Below are positions 16,983-23,286 of a stretch of 54,856 nucleotides of DNA, one piece after another. The notes below the pieces were generated by a model that was not told the DNA's origin, ran no database searches, and worked only from the letters and a program-made list of their open reading frames with translations. The stretch comes from Hyphococcus sp. (lineage in GTDB: Bacteria > Pseudomonadota > Alphaproteobacteria > Caulobacterales > Parvularculaceae). The translations under genes were made by a program, and so were the position numbers. The stretch is taken from the NCBI GenBank assembly GCA_013002535.1, contig JABDJK010000067.1, positions 1-54,856 of the forward strand, written 5' to 3'. Position 1 is the stretch's first letter. Every line of letters begins with the position of its first letter.

Positions 16983-17783
16983 TTAGCCGATGAATGGCTG
17001 ACCCGACAGCGCCTGCAGAAATGTTCCAACGGACAGCCCAACGCCGACTATCGCGGCGAGCCAGACGAGGCGCCGGGGCGCCACGCTCTTAGCCCCAAAA
17101 GCCCGATCAGCAAGAAAGCCAATAAGCGGCAGCGCCTGCATTAAGTGGGTCGCAAAGAAATGCGCGACCCGCAAATCCCCGCCGTCGCGCGACCAGCCAA
17201 AGATGGGCAGACCGCCCGCATCCGTCGTCGGGGCGCCGACCCAATGCCCTGAAGCTTGCATCGACATATAGCCGCCAAGGGTCAAGGTCAGGATAAATCC
17301 AAAGAGAAGACCCAGCGCAGCGCCCAGTTTTAACCCCGGTGTCAGGCGCGCGGAGGTTTTCACAAACAAGAACCGCACACCCATGGCGAGCGCCGGCAAG
17401 ATCAGGACAACGGCGCCAATTCCCATCAACGCGTAGAGAATTTGATCCAAAACAGTCGCTTCGTTGAAATGCGACGGGACGCCCCGCGCCGCCTGCCCCA
17501 TCAAGATCGCCATCTCAACCATGGTTGCAATCGACGCGGCGACGGCGAACCCGGCAAGCCAGAACGCGCGCCGTGTTTTTTCGGCTAGCAATGTCGCGAG
17601 AACGGCAAATGTCGCAAAGTGGAGCGCCAGCGACACTTGGAATTTCAACGGCTTTGTCCAGATCGGGATGTCATTGATCATCCGCGGATCAAGCGCTTTC
17701 GCCGCCAAGGTGACCGGGATCAACGCCAATAATAAAAACGCAGTTTGGGCCCATAACCGTTCGGAGAAATAGAGCTGTCTCAT
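16983..17783 (-). CDS. Uncharacterised seven- to eight-helix membrane protein
   Basis: Integral membrane protein of 266 residues with about seven or eight hydrophobic helices and short loops. Notable conserved-looking loop segments are RMINDIPIWTKPLKFQVSLA near the first helices and DLRVAHFFATHLMQALPL near the end, with His residues inside the membrane region. I do not recognise a named family with certainty. Its start overlaps the stop of the ABA4-like gene by 4 bases (ATGA on the minus strand), so the two are translationally coupled and probably act together. Both diverge from the LytTR regulator at 18393. Confidence 0.75.
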   Translation of the reverse strand: MRQLYFSERLWAQTAFLLLALIPVTLAAKALDPRMINDIPIWTKPLKFQVSLALHFATFAVLATLLAEKTRRAFWLAGFAVAASIATMVEMAILMGQAARGVPSHFNEATVLDQILYALMGIGAVVLILPALAMGVRFLFVKTSARLTPGLKLGAALGLLFGFILTLTLGGYMSMQASGHWVGAPTTDAGGLPIFGWSRDGGDLRVAHFFATHLMQALPLIGFLADRAFGAKSVAPRRLVWLAAIVGVGLSVGTFLQALSGQPFIG

Positions 17784-18241
17784 GATGCGCCCCGAGCTAC
17801 GGCGCGATTTGCGGCAAGGCGGTCAGCACCAAGCCAACCGACGCGCGTCAGCTGAAACAGGAGAAAACCAACTGGTCCGAACATTAACGTCATAACGAGA
17901 AACGGAAACTGGATGAGGCGCGAAAGGCCGGCGCGGTCGGCCTCAGCCGCGATATAGGCGCCGACAGCGAGATCAAAAGCCAGGTAATGAACCCAGCCTG
18001 CCAGCAATAATTCATCCTTGCCAAAGAGCGCGCGAACCTCAGCGAGGGAGCCGTAGCCGCCGCCGGAGTCTGCAAAATGGATGAACATCAACGCGCCATA
18101 AAGTATGGCCAGAAGGCTCGGTATCACCGCGCCGGTGAGGGTCAAAACACCCCATCGCCGTGGCCCGAACGCCAGCAATGCCCAGCCGACCATGGCGAGG
18201 TTGCCGGCTAAGGAAAACGTATTTTCAAGGTCCAGATTCAT
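17780..18241 (-). CDS. ABA4-like (DUF4281) membrane protein
   Basis: Protein of 153 residues with four membrane helices. The core LAGWVHYLAFDLAVGAYIAAEADR and the end FLVMTLMFGPVGFLLFQLTR match the ABA4-like family, first known from plant neoxanthin synthesis and widespread in bacteria without a defined role. ATG 18241 is chosen over an upstream frame extension because a GGAGGAATT ribosome site lies just before it. It forms an operon with the following membrane protein, divergent from a LytTR-type regulator that probably controls it. Confidence 0.82.
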   Translation of the reverse strand: MNLDLENTFSLAGNLAMVGWALLAFGPRRWGVLTLTGAVIPSLLAILYGALMFIHFADSGGGYGSLAEVRALFGKDELLLAGWVHYLAFDLAVGAYIAAEADRAGLSRLIQFPFLVMTLMFGPVGFLLFQLTRVGWLGADRLAANRAVARGAS

Positions 18242-18392
18242 GGGCGAATTCCTCCATCGCAAAAACTTTCGATGATCTCGCCATGGCGCGCAACAATTTA
18301 CCGCCTGATTTACGCCAAGCCTTTGTATTCCTTCGCGAGGCGACGTAATTTCCATTCACGAAGCGCGAATTGCGGGGGCAAAATCGGCGGAA

Positions 18393-19133
18393 ATGGATCT
18401 GTTGCGGAAATATTTCATCCACGGGCTGGCCGGCGCCATCGCGCTTGGCTGGATTTTTTCGTTTCTAGGCGTCTACGACACCAACGCCCTGCCATTCTTC
18501 AAGCGCTTCGTTTTCTGGACCTCGACGATGATTGTCGGCAGCTTTGGCTCAGCCCTCGCTGGCATATTTTTATGGCGCACCAGCTTGCGGGAAAAACCGC
18601 CGGTGCTAATCGCGGCCGTCGCAGCTTTGACATCGTTTCCAGTGTTGCTGGTGCTCGCGGGCTACGATAATTCCCTCAACTTTCGCACGCCGCTGGCCGG
18701 GTGGTTTGACCAGTACATCTACGTTCTCATCATTTCACTGATCATCGTGACCGGCGGCTATCTGGCGCTGGCGGCGTCAGGCGTTTTGCGCAGCGCAAAA
18801 CCTACGGGCTCGCCAATTTCATCGTTTATGGATCGTCTGCCAGCGAAATTTCACCATGCAACGCTTTATGGCGTTTCGTCGGAAGACCATTATCTCCGGG
18901 TCCACACGAGCCTCGGAGAAGCGTTAATCCTGATGCGCCTCAGCGATGCTATCACGGAATTGGGCGAGGGTGCGGGACTGCAGACCCATCGTTCCTGGTG
19001 GGTGGCGAGCGACGGCGTCGCAGAAGTGAAATCCGAAAACGGCAAGCGCGTTTTGGTTTTGAAATCCGGCGCCGCGGCGCCTGTCTCTCGTTCATTTGCA
19101 ACTGCGGTCAAGGACGCCGGTTTTGTCAAATAG
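18393..19133 (+). CDS. Membrane-anchored LytTR transcription regulator
   Basis: Protein of 246 residues. Four hydrophobic helices (about 10-28, 38-60, 70-88, 105-130) are followed by a LytTR DNA-binding domain (about 150-246): ATLYGVSSEDHYLRVHTSLGE, LMRLSDAITELG, TLQTHRSWWV-like QTHRSWWVASDGV. There is no receiver domain, so the membrane part itself would sense a signal. Such membrane LytTR regulators often sit beside the membrane-protein genes they control; here the ABA4-like pair diverges from a 151-base gap. The downstream methyltransferase overlaps its 3' end. Confidence 0.87.
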   Translation: MDLLRKYFIHGLAGAIALGWIFSFLGVYDTNALPFFKRFVFWTSTMIVGSFGSALAGIFLWRTSLREKPPVLIAAVAALTSFPVLLVLAGYDNSLNFRTPLAGWFDQYIYVLIISLIIVTGGYLALAASGVLRSAKPTGSPISSFMDRLPAKFHHATLYGVSSEDHYLRVHTSLGEALILMRLSDAITELGEGAGLQTHRSWWVASDGVAEVKSENGKRVLVLKSGAAAPVSRSFATAVKDAGFVK

Positions 19134-19803
19134 AATAACGCCAGCCTGTCCACTTTGCCGCGACGGGGATGTTTCTTTTTTTCTCCGCGCCGACGATAAA
19201 ATCTATTGGAAATGCAGCGCATGCCACATTCGTTTTATGGACCCTGGGCAATTGCCAACGGTAGACGAGGAGCGCCGTCATTACAAACTCCATGAAAACG
19301 AGATTGACGATCCCGGCTACCGAAAATTCCTGTCCAAGCTGTTCGACCCGATGCGCCAGTTTTTATCGTCCGGTATGGCTGGGCTGGATTTTGGATGTGG
19401 ACCCGGCCCAGTTCTCGCGGGCATGTTTGAGAAGGCGGGATATCCGATGGCGCTCTTTGATCCGATTTTTTATCCCGACGAGAAAGCGCTGTGTGGTCAG
19501 TATGACTTCATTGTGTGTACTGAGACCGCCGAACATTTTCATGACCCAGCCCGTGAGATTGACCGCCTGGATATGCTTTTAAGACCCGCCGGAATATTGG
19601 GAATTATGACTTGTTTCCAAACCGATGACGCGGCTTTTGAAAACTGGCACTACCGCAAGGACCCAACGCATGTTGTATTTTACCGCGAAGAAACAATGCG
19701 TTATATAGCGGCGTCGCGGGGCTGGGATTGCGTCATACCGACAAAAGACGTCGCGATTTTCTCCAAGCCGGACGCCGAACCGCTAGAAAGAACGCCGTTA
19801 TGA
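19123..19803 (+). CDS. Zinc-ribbon class I SAM methyltransferase
   Basis: Protein of about 226 residues. The N-terminus is a zinc-ribbon-like module with two CxxC pairs (CPLCRDGD; CSACHIRF). A class I methyltransferase fold follows: motif I GLDFGCGPGPVLAGMFEKAG, then YDFIVCTETAEHFHDP and MLLRPAGILGIMT. The methyl acceptor is unknown. The start is uncertain: TTG 19123 has AAGGA 8 bases upstream; TTG 19096 is an alternative. Either start overlaps the LytTR gene. The stop overlaps the next start by ATGA, coupling it to the oxygenase-like gene. Confidence 0.82.
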   Translation: MSNRITPACPLCRDGDVSFFLRADDKIYWKCSACHIRFMDPGQLPTVDEERRHYKLHENEIDDPGYRKFLSKLFDPMRQFLSSGMAGLDFGCGPGPVLAGMFEKAGYPMALFDPIFYPDEKALCGQYDFIVCTETAEHFHDPAREIDRLDMLLRPAGILGIMTCFQTDDAAFENWHYRKDPTHVVFYREETMRYIAASRGWDCVIPTKDVAIFSKPDAEPLERTPL

Positions 19804-20462
19804 TCAAAGACCGCCGCTATCATGAGAACGGATACGAGTTCATCGAGGAACTACTCCCGCCGGAGGTGATCTCGTCATTTCTTTCGATCATGCAGATCAA
19901 TATGGGCGCAGATCGAGCGTCGCAAAGGCGGTTTTTGTCAGAACCGGGCATCGCTTTGCTACCAACCCAGTCCTATGAACTTCCGTCGGCCTATTTCCCA
20001 TTCTCGCTAGGTCTATTATGGGGACTTACAGCGCGTATGGAAGTTGTGACCAAGACGAAACTCCTACCGTCCTACGCTCACGGCCGGATTTATCCGAAAG
20101 GAGCGACTTGCGTCGTTCATAATGACCGGGCCGCAAATGAGCACAGTCTTAATCTGACGCTCGGTTTTTCCGACAACACCATCTGGGATTTTTGCGTTGG
20201 GCAAGAGCGGATCGCGGAAAACTATCTCGACAATAAGGACGCTTATCAAGATTTCGGTGAACGCCCGTTTGATCGCATTCAAATGAACGCCGGCGACGCC
20301 GTCGCCTATCAGGGCCAACATTATTATCACGGGCGCATCGACCCGAATCCCAACGCCTGGTCCGCACATCTCTTTCTTGGCTGGGTCGATCGCGACGGCC
20401 CGCAAAAAGACCACGCATTCGACAAGTTCGAGTTACCGCCGCCAGCAAAGTTTTTCTTTTAG
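19800..20462 (+). CDS. Putative 2-oxoglutarate/Fe(II) oxygenase-like protein
   Basis: Protein of 220 residues. The candidate metal triad is His107-x-Asp109 (VVHNDRAANEHS) and distal His177 (YQGQHYYHGRID), with GDAVAYQGQ before the distal His, a pattern common in double-stranded beta-helix 2OG oxygenases; Arg179 or a nearby basic residue could bind 2-oxoglutarate. The N-terminal half is helical (ENGYEFIEELLPPEVISSFL). It is translationally coupled to the methyltransferase. The substrate is unknown; a shared small-molecule or protein modification pathway is an inference from the coupling. Confidence 0.7.
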   Translation: MIKDRRYHENGYEFIEELLPPEVISSFLSIMQINMGADRASQRRFLSEPGIALLPTQSYELPSAYFPFSLGLLWGLTARMEVVTKTKLLPSYAHGRIYPKGATCVVHNDRAANEHSLNLTLGFSDNTIWDFCVGQERIAENYLDNKDAYQDFGERPFDRIQMNAGDAVAYQGQHYYHGRIDPNPNAWSAHLFLGWVDRDGPQKDHAFDKFELPPPAKFFF

Positions 20463-20611
20463 ACTTAGCGATAAAGTCCGGTTGCATTAACAAAACGGGA
20501 TTCAACTCAAGGCGGGTATTCTTCAAGGAATACCGCCTCTGGTGGATTATTATCCTCAAGGCTCGTGGCGGCCTCATGATGGCGTCCGTGAGAATTTTAG
20601 ACTGCCAACGA

Positions 20612-20652
20612 CGCGCTTTCCTTCTTCCCCCGTTTACGGGGAGGAAGGCGCG
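20612..20652. repeat. Imperfect palindromic element (REP-like)
   Basis: The arms CTTCTTCCCCCG and CGGGGAGGAAGGCG pair around TTTA. This is the shape of the short 'cttctccccgtttacggggaga' palindromes scattered in many alphaproteobacterial intergenic regions. Only one copy was noticed in this window. Confidence 0.45.
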
Positions 20653-20896
20653 GAGCGTCGGTGCGCAATAAATATCATCAGACCCACAAATTGGAAAAAT
20701 CACCGACGTGAAAACCCAATGGCTTATGCCGCACTGACAGCCCTGAAATCCCACTATTCTCACCGTAAGAACCAGCCCAGATTCGCCGGAAACCAAGTCA
20801 GGACAAAGGGTCGTTTCGAAGCTCAAGGGCGCTGGATGTGCGGCAGACATGCAGTGTTTTCGGGCGTCGCCAACCAGTGGCTCGCAGCCTGCCGAA

Positions 20897-20912
20897 TTAA
20901 CCTGTCGGTAAC
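20897..20912 (+). promoter_or_regulatory. Candidate CtrA-like site upstream of fliQ
   Basis: TTAA-CCTGTCG-GTAAC matches the CtrA consensus TTAA-N7-TTAAC with one mismatch. It lies about 108 bases before fliQ, whose Caulobacter counterpart is a classic CtrA target. A further TTAAC occurs at 20930. Confidence 0.35.
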
Positions 20913-21019
20913 TCAATCCTCACCTCGCCTTAACCAAGGAAGCATTAATCATGACACAGGCAAAATTTGCCGGGTGAGGGCGCTTCCAATGGCGCATGGC
21001 GGTAATTGGCGAGGCGAAC

Positions 21020-21298
21020 ATGAATGGTGCGGAAATTCTCGAAATTGCGCGAGACGCATTCTGGGTGACCTTGATGGTCGCCGGCCCCGCTATGCTGGCC
21101 GGCCTCGCCGTCGGTTTATCCATCGCGCTTTTGCAGGCGTTGACGCAGGTTCAAGAGCTGACACTCGTCTTTGTGCCGCGCATCATCATCATGTTCATCA
21201 CGATTGCCATTTGCCTTCCGTTTATGGGCGGCGCCCTCGGGCGCTTCGCCACCGAGCTTTACGCCCGCATCGCGACTAGCGGGATCGGCGGCGGGTAA
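21020..21298 (+). CDS. fliQ: Flagellar export apparatus protein FliQ
   Basis: Protein of 92 residues with two membrane helices, part of the FliPQR export gate of the flagellar type III secretion system. Segments such as AFWVTLMVAGPAMLAGLAVG, LLQALTQVQELTLVFVPR and GRFATELYARI are typical of FliQ. ATG 21020 has GGCGAGGCG just upstream and gives the normal length. Its stop overlaps the fliR start by one base. fliP is not adjacent in this window. Confidence 0.93.
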   Translation: MNGAEILEIARDAFWVTLMVAGPAMLAGLAVGLSIALLQALTQVQELTLVFVPRIIIMFITIAICLPFMGGALGRFATELYARIATSGIGGG

Positions 21299-22074
21299 TG
21301 TCTGCAAGCCTTACTCTGGCGTCATTGCCGGTCGATGTCTTTTTGATGTTCGCGGTTTTCTGCCGCGTCGGCGCAATGTTCATGACCGCGCCCGCTTTCG
21401 GCGATTTTTCCTTATCGCCGCGGCTTCGCCTTGCGGCGGCTCTCGCTGTCACCGCAGCGCTGGCGCCAGTGACGGCGCCGCTTTATCCGAATTGGGCGCA
21501 AAGCGGCGGTGTTGGAATTATGGGCGGCATCATCATCGGCGAAGTCCTCGCCGGGGCCTTTCTCGGCCTCGCAGCGCGGTTGATGATGAGCGCCCTCAAT
21601 GTCGCCGGACAGATTATTGCCTTCCAAATGGGGCTTTCGCTTGCGCAGATCTTTGACCCGACGCAAGAACTGCAAGGCGCTATTGTCGGCGGCTTTCTCG
21701 CGATCCTTGGCACCACAATGATCTTCGTCACTGACCTTCACCACATGCTGCTCGCCGCAATTCGCGACTCTTATGTTTTGATGGCGCCGGGATCACTGCC
21801 GCGATTTGGCGACATGTCGACAGTAATGGTTGAAACATTGTCGTCGGCATTCTCGCTCGGCCTACGACTATCTGCGCCGTTCGTTCTTTTCGGCCTCGTC
21901 TTTTATGTCGGCGCTGGCGTCCTCAACCGGCTGATGCCTCAGGCGCAGGTTTTCTTCATGCTGATGCCGGCCAATCTGGGGCTCGGACTAATGCTCCTTA
22001 TGTTGACGGTTGGCCTGATGATGACGGTGTTCCTTGAACAATTCGAAGCGTTTCTGGCGCAGTTCTTAGTCTAG
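21298..22074 (+). CDS. fliR: Flagellar export apparatus protein FliR
   Basis: Protein of 258 residues, the third export-gate subunit. It is hydrophobic throughout with about six helices; FCRVGAMFMTAPAFGD at the N-terminus, GEVLAGAFLGLAARLMMSALNVAGQIIAFQMGLS in the middle and LNRLMPQAQVFFMLMPANLGLGLMLL near the end are strong FliR signatures. It starts on the last base of the fliQ stop codon and is 8 bases ahead of flhB, so fliQ-fliR-flhB form one operon. Confidence 0.95.
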   Translation: MSASLTLASLPVDVFLMFAVFCRVGAMFMTAPAFGDFSLSPRLRLAAALAVTAALAPVTAPLYPNWAQSGGVGIMGGIIIGEVLAGAFLGLAARLMMSALNVAGQIIAFQMGLSLAQIFDPTQELQGAIVGGFLAILGTTMIFVTDLHHMLLAAIRDSYVLMAPGSLPRFGDMSTVMVETLSSAFSLGLRLSAPFVLFGLVFYVGAGVLNRLMPQAQVFFMLMPANLGLGLMLLMLTVGLMMTVFLEQFEAFLAQFLV

Positions 22075-22082
22075 GGCGTGTC

Positions 22083-23168
22083 ATGGCCGAGCAACAGGAC
22101 AACGCCCAACGCACCGAAGAGCCGACCCCCAAACGCCTAGCCGAAGCGCGCAAGAAAGGCGATGCGCCGAAAAGCCAGGAAGTCATCGCCGCCGCTATAC
22201 TCGCCGCCGGGGCGCTCGCCATCTGGCTTCTGGCAGACCCCGCTATGCGAGGGTTCGCCGAGATCGGCGTCAGTTTCCTCGATAGGCCCCATGATTTCGT
22301 CGTTGACGGTCCGGCCTTGCAACATCTTTTCGCCGAGGTCGCGCTCGCCCTCGCGGCCGCTGGCGGCGGGCTCTTACTCCTGTTTCTTATCGCGGCGCTC
22401 GCCGGCAATATCGGGCAGGCTCTCCCGGTCTGGACCACTGAACGGATGAAGCCGTCCTTACAGAAACTATCTCCCATCGCGGGCGCAAAACGCATTTTTG
22501 GGCCGTCGGGTATGTTCAACTTCGCCAAAGGCGTTGGCAAACTCATCATCGTTGGCGCGATCCTCGCCTTCGCGTTATGGCCAGATCGTGATCTCCTAGT
22601 GACGGCGCTATTTTCTGATAGCGCCGGGTTGCTGGAACTAGCACGACTTCTCGTTATCAAACTCATTGGGCTGACGCTCATCGCGATGTTGGTAATCGCC
22701 GCCCTTGATTACGGGTTTCAGCGCAATAGCTGGAAGAAGCGCTTGCGCATGACCAAAGAAGAAATCCGGCGTGAGTTGAAAGAGACCGAAGGCGATCCGC
22801 AGATCAAAGGCCGCCTGCGACAGCAACGCGAACAGCGCGCGCGCCAGCGCAACATCACCGCCGTCAAAAATGCAGCCGTTTTGATTATGAACCCGACCCA
22901 CTACGCTGTTGCGCTGGACTATGAGATGGGCGCCGCGGAACCACCGCGCTGCGTCGCCAAGGGCGTTGACAATGTCGCCTTGAAAATGCGCGACGTCGCA
23001 CGAGAGCACAATATCCCGATTGTGGAAAACCCACCGCTAGCGCGCGCGCTCCACGCCAGCATCGACATCGATGACGAAATCCCGTTCGAGCACTATGAAG
23101 CGGTGGCGCAAGTCATCGGCTTTGTCATGAACAACGCGCGCAAGGCAGCGCCAACACCCATGCAGTGA
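22083..23168 (+). CDS. flhB: Flagellar export switch protein FlhB
   Basis: Protein of 361 residues. The N-terminal polar segment ERTEEPTPKRLAEARKKGD, four membrane helices and a cytoplasmic C-terminal domain are typical. The autocleavage motif NPTH is present with Asn270-Pro271; cleavage there changes substrate specificity from rod/hook to filament subunits. The KxxFGxxGMFNF region after the second helix is present as RIFGPSGMFNFAKG. Length is normal. It ends the fliQ-fliR-flhB operon; cckA follows after 118 bases. Confidence 0.95.
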   Translation: MAEQQDNAQRTEEPTPKRLAEARKKGDAPKSQEVIAAAILAAGALAIWLLADPAMRGFAEIGVSFLDRPHDFVVDGPALQHLFAEVALALAAAGGGLLLLFLIAALAGNIGQALPVWTTERMKPSLQKLSPIAGAKRIFGPSGMFNFAKGVGKLIIVGAILAFALWPDRDLLVTALFSDSAGLLELARLLVIKLIGLTLIAMLVIAALDYGFQRNSWKKRLRMTKEEIRRELKETEGDPQIKGRLRQQREQRARQRNITAVKNAAVLIMNPTHYAVALDYEMGAAEPPRCVAKGVDNVALKMRDVAREHNIPIVENPPLARALHASIDIDDEIPFEHYEAVAQVIGFVMNNARKAAPTPMQ

Positions 23169-23286
23169 CCGGACCCGCTAACGAAAAATCCATTCTGATT
23201 TTCCCAAGGCTGGTGGCGGCGCGATGCGAAGCCCGTCATAATTGTCGATTCGAATCACTTGACCCAATTCTAAGGAACCTGCGCCC

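Larger units (their letters stand above)
20463..21019. other. 557-base gene-free stretch before fliQ
   Basis: No frame here looks protein-coding: the two longest frames are low-complexity in composition and run into neighbours in wrong frames. It holds an imperfect hairpin at 20511-20535 (AGGCGGGTATTC ... GAATACCGCCT), a larger palindrome at 20612-20652, and TTAA-rich words just before fliQ, including a CtrA-like site. An unannotated RNA is possible, but I see no known RNA signature. Confidence 0.6.

Noticed and set aside
20149-20916. 255-residue minus-strand frame
   Set aside because: It runs antisense through the oxygenase-like gene and the gap, with many Arg and Cys and no recognisable motif.
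20542-21279. 245-residue plus-strand frame before and across fliQ
   Set aside because: It runs out of frame through fliQ, has no domain, and has a composition typical of random translation.
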